From: Riptortus pedestris
Taxonomy: Eukaryota > Arthropoda > Insecta > Hemiptera > Alydidae
NCBI GenBank assembly: GCA_019009955.1
Contig: CM032228.1
Coordinates: forward strand, 70,117,501 to 70,181,500
Direction: 5' to 3'
DNA length: 64,000 nucleotides
Part shown: positions 1 through 15,000 of the stretch, piece by piece
Layout: each line of letters starts with the position of its first letter
Numbering within the stretch: the first letter of the stretch is position 1
Notes under the pieces: generated by a model
The model's input: the letters and a program-made list of their open reading frames with translations, nothing else
The model's database searches: none
Told to the model about the DNA's origin: nothing
Translations under genes and position numbers: made by a program

Positions 1-3000
1 ATTTTATAAGCTGTGGAAAGAAGCGCTATGGCTCTATAATTTTTGTAATTTAGTTTATTGTTTTTTTTATGAAAGGGGTATTCGTAGCCATTCCTTCCAA
101 ATAACCTCGTATTTGTTATCTAATCAAGTCTTCTTTTTCATCTCTTTCCTTTGTACTGACATTTTGTGCAACTACATTTTTGTTGTATCTCTTCAACTCA
201 ACTCTTCAAAGTTTTAAATAAATATGTCTTAAAGCTATTGAAGAGATATAATTCGGAGCAACAATTAGAAGGAAATTGTGCCAACCAATCGGAATAGATT
301 GGAATAATAAGAATTAAATGGATTCAGTATTATCTTTCATGAGATAATTTTGTGTCAATACTTGGTGTTGATAGATTTTTGTAGATATTTTCCTTGGAAT
401 AAATTATCCAGGGATCTGGATACCATCCAGGAAAAGAGGTTTTTGGGGTTCTCGGGATTTATTTACATTAAAATTTAGACAATAAGTTACTTAACAAAGC
501 TGGATATATAATATTTATAGACACATTATGTTTAGCTTTTACATGTTATGCCTTCTCTTTTATGATTCACTCTTGGTTCGATTTTGGCCAATAATGAGCT
601 TGATTTTTGAGTTTAAAAGAATAATTTAAAACCGAATTTGGTAGCACTCTAACATAAATGTTAGGTGCTAGTAAAAATTTGAGACAGATAAAACAGAAAG
701 GACCTTTTTTCAATAATTGTCTTGTACTAGCTGGAATCAGTAAACATATGAAGACATTTTTCCAAAATCACACATCTCTAGAACATCTGTAAGTAACTAT
801 AATTGTAATTACAAAGACTGTGAAAGTTTTTATTTTCTGTGAAATTATAATCTATCATTCAAATTGCTTCGTGTTAATTGTTAACTAGTATTTTCACAAC
901 CAAAAGAACATACAAGCCCACTATGGCTTCCAGTCTCAATAAAGAGTAAGTCAATTTGAAACAGTCTACTACCTCAAAAGCTGCTTTCTTGTAAAAGAAA
1001 TCTACTAACATCAAAATAAAATATTTATTACATATTTCTTTTTGTCCCAATCAATAAGATAATTGAGGAGTTTGAAAAAGAAGTTTACTTTTTTGATAAC
1101 AATAATATTTATTCAAAGTTGATAAATAAGACAAATAAACCAACACATGCTTATGGCTGATTGTCCATTTATAATTATGGTAATATATTACAAAATAAAA
1201 ATGACCAATAAAATTAAATTTCAATATTTTTTACTGGTCTTCATTTGAAATACTATGTATGATTGAACTACACAAAATGAATAAAAACGAAATGATTGAG
1301 TAATTAAACAAAAATGAGTTGAAGTGCATGTTTATCAGCCAACTAATGACCATAATGAGTACCATGTAAAAAGGAGTCGAATCATATTCAAACATTATTA
1401 AAATCTATGTATTTTTTTATTACATATTTATATTAATTGTAATTTATTATTAATTTCGTCTAGAATTGTGGTCAACATGGCATCAGGTCTTATGAAAGTT
1501 CCATTAATAGTTAAAATCACTTTTATTTATTAATATTTTCATTCCTAATATGAACATGTCTTCTCCCTTAAATGGTTATTAATCAGAGCAAGTGTTGGCT
1601 GTAACAATTCAAAATATACAAAATTCAACAAACACTATGTAAAATAAATGTTGGTGGACGTTTATTGGCACTTCGTTCCTCATTATATTTTTCTATGAAA
1701 ACTTAACAAACCGCTCTCCATTAATAATTATTAGTTAACATAGAGCTTTGAGTATCTTCTTGTGCTTCCTCACCAAGTAAATCGTGGCTGAGTTTTGGCG
1801 GCTATACGATACATTTGCTTAAGGCTGCTACTGAACCATCAGCACATTTTATTTTACAGCTCTTATTGAATAAAAACTTGATTGAAAATACCAATTCTTG
1901 AATTTCATATAAAAAATATATATATATTTATAATTCAATAGTATTAATACGAGTATTGACAAACTGGTAAAGTGGAGTGTTTTGATTTCTTGATGAGTAA
2001 ACACAACATCGTACTTAGAGAAGGATAAATAATAATACATGATAAATACAATGCCTGACACCACGACTTCAATACATTTCCATACACACACATATATATA
2101 TACACATACATACTTTTTATTTATATATATATGTATATAAATAATTTTACTGATGAATATTATTGTACAATTATTTGTAGCAGTTTTATATTACTTATTT
2201 AAGTACAGTTTCACAAAATATTTCAGTTACATCTTATTGTATAAAAAATCTAACTTTCCTAGTAGATATCAAATGCATTAGTAATACAAAATCCAACATT
2301 ATAAATAAGTCGATTTAAAACAGTGATAGTATGTGTACTTGAAAATATGTACGTATTCCTCGATTTGGAGCTCATATCTTGTTGACAACTTAAACAATCT
2401 TAAATAGAATTAAATAAATTAAATTATTTAAATAATTATCACATTAATTTCATTTTAAAAGTTAAGCACAACCATATAAGATTTATTTGTAACAAAATCA
2501 AGCCAATATTTGTAATAATATGTATAATAGTTTACTCTATATCTTCCTTCATTTTAACTACGATGGTAAGTGACCTATAACCTATTTTTATAACCTAGCC
2601 GACGCATTGTAAACCCATATCATATATTCTCATTTATTTATTTACATATTTTAATAACTTTTCTCTTTAAATTATACATAAAACAAACAATTTATTATAT
2701 CACAACAAATTTTCATAAATAAGCTTCTTAATAGAATTAAGCCATATGTATTTTATATACGATCCATTGGCTGTTATTTTCTTTGTTACTGTAGTGTTAT
2801 TTACATTGTGAAAAGATAAAATGTTTTTTGTGTATTTTTTTCTTTTTTAATTTGGGAAGACAATAGTTTTCTGATAAAATTCATACAAACTGACATTGAT
2901 ATAGCAGTAATATTTGTTTCATCAAAATCAGTTTGTGATTTTAAATTACAAAAATGTATATGACCCCCAGAAGATCAAATTTATCTTCTTTAAAATAAAA

Positions 3001-6000
3001 CTCTAATTATTAAATTGATTAAATCTATTCGGCAATATTTCATTATCTAGTATCCTTTAAGAAGTGTGCACTTGGGTACGAAAGTAAAAACAATTCAAAT
3101 AACACTTTTGTAACTAACCTTATTTAGAAAAATTATTCTGTTTCAATTTGAAACTTAATATCGCTTGTGTAGTACTGCACATTTCTATTCAGTAATAAAA
3201 ATTTATATATTTTTTTTATTAAATCCCATTTTTAGTGCTTGTCAGTTTGATTTAAATTGACGGCAATATATACATTGATTATTACATAAATTACCACTAT
3301 AATTACAAAAAATATGTTTTGCATTGTAAAACATAAATGTTTTTAAGAATTCCTATAACAATGAGGCGACAGCAAGCGGAGTCAACAGACATAGCAATAT
3401 GCACTTATGTTTCTTAAATAAATAAAAATATAAAAATTAATATTTTTAAAGAAATGCAAATGATAAAATACTAATAAGATTGAATTTATTAAAAATTACA
3501 TTTGGTGCAGGAATTGAGCTGTTTGTCCTGCGACCCTATCGCCTCATGGAATCCTACCTTCGTCTCCCAAACCAGCCTCACTTTTAAGTTTTTAATTGTA
3601 CTTTTAATTCAAAAATAATAGTTAAACAAAAATAATACATTTATATATAAATATATATTTCTATACATATATATTTATATATGTATATAGTGAATGAAAA
3701 TATTCCATTATATATGTATGAAACATTTTATATATGTGTATATTCATGTATATTTACAGAATGTATAATTATGCAAATATATATATACATATATGTATTT
3801 TTTTCGACATGCCATTTAAAATCTTTTAGATAACATTTCATTACATAACATTAGCTTCTAAGTAATTGAAAGCATGGTTCATATTGAGTATGCTTAGATT
3901 CATTTTTGCTTTAAGTGCAATTTAATCGAACTAGGATAATAGCCATCATGATTGTGTAATGCTTCTTTCCTGTTAATATTTATGTTCCATATATTGGGAT
4001 GGGTAGTCATTTTTTGTTTTTAAAATTAAATTGTTAGATCCAAAATTTACAAAAAGAATGAAGGAACTGTACGAAAGTATCTTTCAGTACTCTGTCGCAA
4101 CAGGCCAGATACAGCATGCTCACAAATACACTATAAATCATTGATCTTTATAGAATCCCTAAAAAAATCAACAAGAAAACCGATCAAGGATGAATTAATG
4201 TTGGATATAATATTATTATGCCAGCCTTGTCGACCATTTCTCTCATTGGCGGCAAATTCACCCGTTTTGAAATTACAAGAACTAAATTTTCATAAATTTC
4301 TTTTACTTAACATTCGGGGTTATGTCATTTTTAAACTAACAAAAATGTATTGAAATTTCAATTCTTTGGACTTTCATGACATAAAATTATGAATACCATC
4401 ACATTTGGATAAATCCAGTATTGCGAAATAGTGAAAAATCAAACTCCACATTTCATAATTTGCAGTTCATCTGTTTTCCCAAAGGGTAATTTAAAAAAAA
4501 AATAAATTTAACCAACATTAAAATATTTATGGAAGTTTATGGTAAAATTAACATACTTCAGATTGTATTCTACTATTTATATTTAGTTTATTCAATGAAG
4601 GGCTTAGACTCTTTAGATTCTTATATAAAAAACAATATATACTTTTGTTTAAAAAAAAAAAAAGTCACGTATTATGCCCGATTTAAATTTTCGAAAAGAT
4701 CAGTGATTATTTATTATTCCTTTGATAGTTATTAGTCCTTACAAATTTATTATATTAATTGCACTGAATTGGAATTTGTAGAATAAAATGCTGTGTAATA
4801 AAATGCTACGATTAGAAAATGTGAGACATGGCCAATATTTCCTCATACATATATGTATATAAAACAAAGTGGCGTGACTATGGTAGAGCTACAGGTCTGC
4901 CCTATAGATATTCAATTGAACAAATGAGCAAATGTTTATTACAGTTTCTTATTAAATGGTTAAGGCTGTGCAAATACACTCATAATGCACACGAGTTAGT
5001 AAAAATGTCTACAACTAAATATTTAAATTCCAATGAGAGTTTCAATATACAGATTCCTTTTTTTTCGTACTTTTTTTTTTTTTCATTTTTGATAGTGTTT
5101 TATTCATTTTGGCTTTATTTTATTAGATAAAATTTATAGCTGTATAAACTCGTTCCCAGTTATATTTACAATATATTCACAGGTAAGAATCATAATACAA
5201 TATGACATGAAATGATTAACAATAATAGTTTTAGTTATCCCCATTATTATTATTTATTATAATTATTATTACTTTATGTATATGTATATTTATATGCAAC
5301 TTAACATCTTAGTAATTATTACTTTTTTCATATTTTTTTCTTTTTTAATAGTTTTATTACAAACTTGTTTAATTCTTTACAGCTCAGATTTATTCTACAA
5401 AAATATTGTTGTTGATGAAAGTCAACTGTTATCAATTATTGCCTGCCTTAAGTTATAGTTAGCAAAGGGCTTTTCATACGGGAGACGGTCCTCGTTACTT
5501 TCCATACTTCTCCGTGCATCTTAGCCAGTAGAATGATTTTTTTTTTTAAATATTTTTAATTAAGCTCTCATTCTAGAATATCAATATAGGAGGAGGGAAA
5601 TCTTATCAATTTTAATTTAAGCTACTGAAGAAAGGTTACCACAGGCAAAAATTGGAGCAGGAAAATAACTATGTGAAAGACTCCTTTATAATAGGAGAAC
5701 TTTATTATAGAAATCTTTATTAAACTAAAAGATAAATGCCTAAATTAATTCATTCAGTACTGCTGTGCTTATGATAATTTATTAACAAGGTGAGAATTTT
5801 AGAATACACATCAACTTTTATTGAGTTTGTATACATAATTAATGAGTGTTTAAATTTGAACATTTTTTTATTAGCTTAATGTTTTGTTTATATTTACAAT
5901 AATTTAAATATAAACATCCTAATTCAATTAGTACAGACTTTTATAACCAATAGTATCTAAAATAGCACTTAAAATTTGTTATATAATTTTGTCTCATTAT

Positions 6001-9000
6001 GCTATGCAAAGAGGTAGTTTTGAAGGATTAAATTATTCGAACTAAGTGATAGAATTTTTTCAGTAAGAAAATAAAACATTGATGATGACTTCCAATAATG
6101 TTTTGTTTTCTACTTTTATTTGGTTTAAATTGATCTTATTAAATTAATTATTAAAGAAAGCTATTTAAAAAGTTATATAATCTGTGATAGCATGACAATA
6201 TTTTATTATTGATATCGAGAATGATCAATAGCTTTCATGCCATTATAAAGTAGTATTTAACCATGTTCTCAAGATATGTAATAACATAAATTGAAATTCT
6301 GGCATGTAAATTTTCACACTATGCGTACTGAAAGGTAGTGGCTTCCTGAATATTGAAAAAGAATTAGTCTGAATGATAGCCCAATTGAACAAATGTGGTT
6401 GAGATTTAAGCACACATTTATAAAATACAGTAGCTGGCATTTTCTGAGAAATTGAAATGCCATTTCAAAACTTATTGGTAATTTTTTTTTTTTAGACCAA
6501 CATGCACATATTTTCTGATAGATGATTTTGGGTTAGTATTATTTTATTTAGTTTGGTTAAAGTTATGTGCATTTCTGTAAAGGAAGTTACATTTTTTTCT
6601 TTAACATTCACACTTACACTTTGTTTGGTTCATAAAATTGGTGTGGCCTGGGGTTTCCTGAATTTTCTGTAATAAAGGGCTATACTTCAATACTTTTCAT
6701 AAATACTTTAAAAAAAAAAACATTTGATTGTTATTGAATGTCAGTGATTATATTTGTAACCACATTGGCGATTATTTGATTGCAAGAAAATTACTCTTTG
6801 TTACGAGACTATTTACATTAGTTTCCCAGTCTTATTCTTCATTTAACGCCTTGCCATGAAATTTGATTTCTATTTTTATGTGATAAACCACCCTGATATG
6901 CATGAAATATCCATCTTTACTAAAACCATTTTGCAGCAGTTTTCTCTAGCACATGAATTCTCCAGTAACTACATGCACATAAGATTTCTCAAAGCTCCAC
7001 TTTTATTGTTTTTTATCAATTTCTGTTAATCTTGGATTAAAAAGAATTGTTAATGTTCAATATTTTTTATACTAAAATCACTTACGCCAATTAAATCATT
7101 CTGCTGATGTGAGAATAATGAAAAAATGGCTTGGGAAGCAATAAGTGCAAAGACCATTAATTACAAGCCTCATTGTGTAAGTTAATGCTGTGAATTGAAA
7201 AAGAAATATTGCATGAAGACTAAAGATAATCTGCACTTCAGATAATTGAGGTCTCAAATTGTTTTCTTTTAAAAAGTGCTAGTTATTTCTGTATTTAGAC
7301 TTTGTAAGAAGGAGGAATTTCCAGAAATTCTGTTAATCAAACCGCATAAAATATTATAGTTGGTATTGAAAAGAACAGAGAATTCTTACAATTTTTAAGC
7401 ATGATGATCATAACATTGTTTTTATTTCTTTTTTTTTTAAATTGACATTTTAATTAAAGAAAATGTAAATGTTTTTCAGATAGAAGAAGTGGGGAATCTT
7501 ATATTTAAATTGATGGCATCATGGTAAAAATGAATTTTTCATTTTATTTCATACTGTAACTAACTCATTCTCATAAAAATTGTGTTAACTAACCACCTCC
7601 AAAATAAATAAATAATAAAATCATATTCTGTATATGGAAAAATTGATATCAATGGAGGTATATCACCCCAATGATAACATTTTTAATGTACTACACAATT
7701 ATAATTTATTATTGTGTCAGATTTAATTTTTTGTTAAGTAATCATTTTAATAGATTGGCAAGTTCAGTTTTCTCCTCCACAGTAATTAACTAAGAGCAAA
7801 AGTTACTTATTTTTTTATTCATTAACAGATTGAATATCATACATTGACCAACTAAATGTAATTATCACAATGATAATTAATCAAAAGCATTGAATTGTAT
7901 TTAATTATGCGAGAAAATATAAATGGAAAGCTCGAACAAGGTAAACATTTGGAAGGACAAGATGAGAGAAAGAACAGACATAATCAGTGAACCTTTCATT
8001 TAAGCACCAAATGAATTTGATCTTATAGAACTTCAGATGTTACAGGTTACTTTTTTTTAATCTGTACTATTTGTCTATTTATTTAGATTGATTTATTTGA
8101 AAATTACTAACTGGAATATTGTAATTATAAGTGTTATTTAATTTTTATACTTTTTAATATATATTTTCCTATACGTCTTCTTATTGTTTATTAATGCAAG
8201 TTAATTTATTTTTAAAAAATAATATCGAACAATTTACCATAATTAATTGAAAATTGGTTTAAAGTCACATACATATATTTTGTGATTCTTAGTTCTTGGT
8301 TATTATATATATATATTTAGCCTTGCGTTTATTCTTTTATGATGGGACTGATTGGTATCTTACCTAAATATTAACTCTATCTAAACTATTGTTATAAATT
8401 GATGAAAAATCTCCAAAGAAATTAAAATAACACAGTTAGTAATAAGTTGTAATAATTCACATATTTAAGTTATTTTTATTAATGAGCATTTTTAGAGCCA
8501 TATTAAACCAGAGAAAAGTACAAAAATTACAATGCAGGAACAAACACATAAATAAAACAGAGGTATTAGGAAATAAGAATGTTATAACTGAATATAATAT
8601 ACTAAAATATATATATATTAAAAATCTGACCTTCTAAAAAAGTAGAAATACATTTATTTCTGCTGTGGATTTAGCCATTTTTCATGGATGTTTTGAATAA
8701 GGCGTTAAGGGTACAAATTCCATAAAGTATATTATGTACTACTTTTAACTTAGAAAGAAACTGACACATACTAAATTTTGTAAGTAATTGCCAACCCTAA
8801 CTCTGAATGGAGTAATAACTCTTAAATGAATCTTAGTGGTAAGCTCATAACGAGGCTTATGTATGGATTAATTACAGTGGAAATAGATAACAAAAATGAA
8901 ATCCACTTATAACCCATTACCATTTGTAACTTTTTATTCTGAAAGATAGTACTAGAATTATATTAAACATAGAATTCATTTAAGGGCACTACGAATAACT

Positions 9001-9379
9001 TAAATAACTTTAGAATCCAACTCATGTTTTATCTACAGTTATAATAACTTCAAAGGTATCGACATGATGGTTTTTAAAATGTGCATGCTTCAACTCTCTG
9101 TTATTCCCCCCCCCCCACAAAATATGAGAAATTGGCTTTACTGATGAATTTTGGGTTTCTTTGTTAACATGAACACATTTTTGATGATTGTTTTTGTTTT
9201 AACTCGGAAATATTTCTATAAAATCATTAATTTTTTTTTTTTGTGAATTAGCTATTATCCTTCTTTTTTTCTTTTTCTTGAACCAGTCTGAATGTTTTTG
9301 TTAATAATCAGCTGATTATTTTACCATGTTTTTGTTTCTAATTTAATAACAAAAATTTATTTTTTACATTCTTGTTGTT
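1..9379. other. AT-rich flank without recognisable genes
   Basis: This is the downstream (3') side of the receptor gene. It is very AT-rich with short TA-rich runs near 2090-2150 and 3640-3820, and scattered poly-A/poly-T. The open frames here (80 aa or so, low-complexity, Phe/Tyr/Ile/Lys-rich) look like chance frames in AT-rich DNA. I see no H1-type repeat copies, no transposase motifs and no splice-flanked coding segments, in contrast to the region beyond 12 kb. Confidence 0.6.
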
Positions 9380-9600
9380 GTTATTTATTGGTGTTTACTT
9401 TTATGCTACTATGGCTAATTGGGATGAGTTATCTACAGGTTACTACCCTTTTCTAGCCTGGGTGGGGATAAGGATTTTATTTAGTGAGTTTGTCACTTAA
9501 TAAATTCCTATTGCCCTTAGGGGAATCGAACTCACTTTTTTTTAGGTTTACCAAGTTTATTAAGATCAAATCATTAATTCACATTGCTAACCTGGCCCTC
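9380..9600 (-). mobile_element. tRNA-derived SINE, copy 1
   Basis: Read on the minus strand, this copy begins with a tRNA-like head (A-box-like D-arm, then a B-box-like stretch; the plus strand shows gggaatcgaactcactt). It continues into a shared body containing agccatagtagc and ends in an A/T-rich tail. Eight other copies share the same blocks in the same order. This one is diverged. Confidence 0.65.
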
Positions 9601-11805
9601 TTTTATAATCTTAAAAAAGAATAATATTAATAAAAATTAAAAAGTATGTGTGAAACAAACCAGTAATTTTAGAGCAAAAGAACATTTTTTGGAGAAAAAA
9701 AATTGTGACATAAGCTATCCCTTTGAGCCTTAATTGCATTTTACTCGTTCTTTCATTTTGAGGCTGTTTTACTATTATCAATTTGTAATTAGTACTCTAT
9801 TGCTGAATGATTTTAATTTCACTTTTCCAAAAGTTTCCATTTCCTTTATAAAGCTTTTGCTCAAAATGCCTGCTTTGTAAAGTTTAAAAACCTAAATGGA
9901 TCATTTCAATTAGTTAGTGAATTATAGATATTGTTATATAATATGTGTTTTAGAAAAGTGATAAAACAAGGTTTGCAAATGTTTACCTAAAATGTCACAA
10001 GTGCCCTCTAGAGTTCCTTTCCAAAGCACGATCTCACATTTTTAGAATATGTTTGTTTATTTCTTCATAAAATATTTCTAAATTTGAATTTTAATTGAAA
10101 ACAATTTCAAAATAAGTAAAACTAAATGGCCTTTAGCATAAAAAGAATCAACAAATGTATTCATTACTAGTGTTATATACATATATCTTAACTGTGTCTA
10201 TATCAGATAACAACCAATGTGTTAAAAATTGAAATTTTTGTTTTATTCACATAATAGAAACATATGAATTTTGAGGTAGCGATAGGTAAAAATGTCTACC
10301 TAGCCATACATATAAGGTGCAAAAATAACAAATTTTATCTCTCAAAGTTGTATGATAAAGCTGGCTTAATCATTTTATTTTTTATCACCAACACATCTTA
10401 GTGACTATATTATGTGCCTACTTTATTAGTTACGATTAAAAGATTTTGGTACAGGCACTGTTAAACAAACAAAGCTAACCGATTACTTTGTATATTCTAT
10501 ACATTTGGCAGTGGTTATTTCTTAAGAACTCCTGTATTGAATTATTTTGTGTTTTATGCTTAGTAACATATATATTGGTTCGTAAAATTATTATATTAGT
10601 AAGAAGAACTTCATGTTAACTTTATCATTTTGATTCTGGAAAAATAAACAGCTACATGTAAATAATTATAATAGGATTTAATTGAACATACTCTGACAGA
10701 GTGATTACTGTTGTAACTAAATTCCAGTTCTTTGGGGAATAGAGATGAACAGACTTCTCTTACAAACTCTAAAAGGAAAGTAACTATCACTCTAGAATTT
10801 TCTAGGCAGTGACATTTCCTGACTGCCCTCTTCACCAGAGCCTAGCTCAATTTTTCAAAATATAAGTGACTATACAAATTTTAGTGCTAATTGAGGTATA
10901 GAATCATTTTAAAGCAGTGTAAGATAATTCTAAATTGCTTCAAAAATGTTATATTTTACAGCTGGCCATGTCCATGACTAAGAGGCCCGATTAAACCCAG
11001 CTTGCAGCTTTATCCCTGCTTTTTTCTTTTGTCTAAAGAGATATATTAATTTTGGACAAAATACAAGTTGATGATACTATTATTACCTTGGGCTAAGCAT
11101 CTTTGCTGGACATATTTATCTTAATTCCGTGGCATTAGCATATACATTACTTTAGGTTATTGGAATATTTCTGTGAAGAAGGAGAGTATTTATTTCATTG
11201 TCATGATTTGAATTTTCTTGATAATGAAGGAGAGCATTATTTATTTTTTTTTTATTTATTTATTTAGTTTTGTGCCCCACAGCGATGGTGATTGGCATTT
11301 TAAATGCTAAATTAAATTAAATGACAGATGAGTATCAATCAAACAAGTTATTGATTGATTTACAAATGTATCCGTTTTAGTGAGGATGAGTTTGGCTTCA
11401 TTCCTTTCTGACTAATTCCACAGCCACCTCTGCCTTATTTATGATAAAATATTCAAGGAAGACTAACTAATACAAAAACCATGTACAAATTTACTACTAT
11501 TTACACCTCATAGAGGTTACTGAATTTTGATATTATTATATACATAGGGTTTTTTAAAAACAAATTATCGTTAGAAAGACTGTTGTGAACATGGTGCCAA
11601 TAGCCCTAGCCTGTGGTCATGTGATTTATACCGCCAGTCGGAACCTTCATCCAGAAATACTACAACCCACAGAGGAATCAAGAGTCACACGATAATAAAC
11701 ATTTATAATTTAAGGCAAGCAAGGTTAGACTAATTTGACCCGTATAAACTTTTTTTTCGATTTTATTTTATTTTTTTTTAAATTTCTTATATTTAATTTG
11801 AGTGA
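9601..11805. other. AT-rich 3' flank of the receptor gene
   Basis: No coding sequence is recognised. On the minus strand this follows the nAChR stop codon and probably includes its 3' UTR. AATAAA-type signals on the minus strand exist at about 11757-11775, but in such AT-rich DNA they are weak evidence and the real polyadenylation site is unknown. Confidence 0.4.
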
Positions 11806-12006
11806 CTACTCTTCCTCTGGGCCCATCATCATACGCATCCTCTTCTTTGCTATATTTGAGTAAAGGATGTCGATGGGCTTTCTCGAGTCATAGAGCGACG
11901 GGGCCCTGAGGATGATGAGCGCCGTCCCCAAGATGCACATCACTGTAAAGACGTACAGGAACAGCCGGTCAAGCACCATCGCTACATATTTCCAGTCTTC
12001 TATCAC
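11806..12006 (-). CDS. nAChRalpha1: nAChR alpha last exon: M4 and C-terminus
   Basis: This 201-nt terminal exon follows ATTACAG. It encodes [16 protein letters not shown] (universal pre-M4/M4 start), the M4 helix with [12 protein letters not shown], and the extracellular tail ending MMMGPEEE before TAG. Confidence 0.96.
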   Translation of the reverse strand: MIEDWKYVAMVLDRLFLYVFTVMCILGTALIILRAPSLYDSRKPIDILYSNIAKKRMRMMMGPEEE

Positions 12007-15000
12007 CTGTAATACAACAAAAAAATTATTCAAACTCAAAAGAAACTTAATGTTTATAAAATTAACTGTTTTGATTGTGAAAGTTTACAATAGTAAAATG
12101 TCCGTCATGTAGGGTCTGAGTAAACTGAACAAATTTCCCATGTGCTGGTATGACACACTAGTGAACAAGAAAGTACTAATAATTTGCTTTATTATTGAGT
12201 TAAAAGAAAATGTATAGAACAAAAATTGTAAACATCAATTGCTTAACAAGGCTTCACCAATAACATTTTTCGATCCGAGTCATAGTAACTGAGGTATTAG
12301 AATTTTCAAATTCCTCCCTGTCTAAAACCCCACCCCCCCCTATTCTGGGTCCTATTTCATTCATTAACTAATATGATCTTTAGTGTTGAATCAAAAACTT
12401 ATTAGTTAAATACTAAGTATGGTATAAAATAAATAAACATTTATGAGGTAATTATATAAAATCTTAAATTATGACATCATTACTCAACGTATTTGCATGT
12501 ACCTCACACAGTAAAAGTTGAATGAAAACAATTTTTAGTATTTAAGCTTAGAATAAAGTGGATCATGACATACCAGCTTATTCTTCATATGAAATGAGTA
12601 GGAGTGGAGGTTTACTGAAGGGTGGAAACTAAAAAATCCAAGTATCTCAGTTAAAGAAAATATCCATATAACAACAGTTATAGGTAATCATATATGAGAC
12701 TGTCTAAAACATTTTTTGATCTGATTTATAATAACGGATTAATTTCAAATTTTCGAAATTACATTGCATTGAATGTCAAACATTTTAAATTTTTAATATA
12801 TAGAAAACTGATAGACATTAATGCAGGTAAATATCCCAACATGATATTCCCATGGATCCTGTCCATTTAATAGACCATCTTTGTTCTATACACATGTCTT
12901 AGGAAAATTACTCTAAAGAATATAATCCATTTTGCACATTGCAAAATTAACATGATTTGATAAAAAAACATGCATACACAGGAACAGAGTAGAAGCAAGC
13001 TTTTCCAAATTTGGAAACATTTATTCGAAGCTTAAATATGAAATATTATTTTCAACGCACTTTTACTATGAGTTACATTCAAATATGTTGTGTGATTCCA
13101 TGATCAATTAAGATTTTACATTTATGTTTGTTTGATCTATACCATACTCAATATTTAACTGTAACATTTAATACTAAAGATCATATATATTAATGACTGA
13201 AATTGGCCGAGGAGTAGAGTTGGGGGTTTAGAGGGGAGAATTTGAAAATTCAAAATATCTCAGCTCTAATGAGTCAGATCAAAAAATGTTATAGAACCAA
13301 TCTTTTTAAACATTTGATTTTCTGTCTGTTGCTAAATGTTTTTTAAATTATTTTGAATATTAAGTGAGTTATTTGTATTTTTATGTTTTCAGCTTTCAGT
13401 TTACCACTACTTATAATAATTTGATTTTTACTATAAGTAATAGAGTCACTGAAAATTTCATTTCCAGCATACACTTTAAATTTTCTTTACGTAGGCTTCA
13501 TACTATGTGAGAAATAGGGAGTAGATGTGAGATGAGATGTCCAGTATGCCATGTGGAAAATCGCTTAGTTTTTGGAATCCTGTATGGTGAACTTTTGGAA
13601 AGGGCTAGAGGGGATACTGGGAGAGTACTGGAGACTGGATTTCGCCCAAGGCAGTTGGCTGTAGCTCACCATTTCTCTATTGTGTACATGCTTGAAGAAG
13701 CTTATGGGTATGATGGTGATCCACTTCACCTCTTCATTGACTTATAACAGAGTAGATAGGCTATACTGCTAAAGTCAGATGGGATGCACTGTGATCTTAC
13801 CAGTTTGATAAAAATGATTCTGGAAGGAATTTTTTGTGTTGCCATGATTTCATGAGTTCGAGGTTACCACTGGCTTAAGACAAGGAGGTCTATTATCACC
13901 AACAATGTTCAAGCTTTTCTTTGGAAGTGACAGTTATGAAAAATAAGACCCCAGAATATACCGTGTAAGCTAGGGTCACACAGCACAAGGCATATCCCGG
14001 CAATGGATTGATTAGGGATAGAAATATTGTAGCAAACTGTTGGTGCTCTGAAAGAGTTTGCATGAGCAATGTGAGATCTGGGGCTCAAATAAGTACAGAA
14101 ATACCGAATAGGTGAGATGGACTGTGGATATCATTTCCTGTCAGATTAGTGGATTTCCCATCAGATAAAAAAGTCAGAATGTTTGCATAAACTAGCTTCT
14201 GCGAAAGGTTCTCTGTGCTGCTTCGAAGAGCAGATGTCACTGGGCAGGGCAGTCCAAGAGGGAACACCATGTGGAGTAAGGAGATGGCCAGAGGTGATAG
14301 CACGGCCCAAGGGGAGAACTTGCAGAGACTGGTGGGCTTGGTATTTCAGGAGTTTAGCTGCAGGCCACACAGAATGATTTAAAGTTAAAGCTGAGGCCCA
14401 TCTCTAGCAAGTGCTGTCTCACCTAATAGATATTTAGAATATATTTGTAATTGGTTTATATTTGTAACATAATTGGTTTGTATTTGTAAGTGAACCAGGA
14501 TAGATTTTCATACTATATGGAATAAAATTTTTCTGCCAGGAGTGGGGGTTACTTTGAAACAAACATTCAGCAATACCTTTGTTACTATCGATTTCTATAA
14601 AAAAAAGGGCATGTGAGCAACCGGCTTTGTGTATTAAATTGTGGTTAGCATGCATTTTAGTATTATAAAGTTTTTTTCATGTATGAATTTCAAATTTTGA
14701 TAGTTTTTCAATTAATAGATATTTATATTAAAAGAGGAGGTTTAAAGAGAATGAAATATTTTGGAATTTATATAAACCCCCCCCCCCCCAAAAAAAAACA
14801 AAAAAAACAGGAGCACTAAAAGTAGATGTGGTTTAATTAGAAGTTTTGTGTTAGAACTTGTGGCCACAGAGCTGAACTTCTGTGGTCTTGTGGGGGGAAG
14901 ATAAAACAATTGAGATGTTTTTATATTGCATGAAGGGAATGGTATTTTTTATAATGCTCAGTTTTGCACTTTATTAAAAATAATAGGAATAGAGGATTAT

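Noticed and set aside
13532..13747. A small intact gene of 71 codons
   Set aside because: It is the readable part of a decayed reverse transcriptase that continues in other frames.
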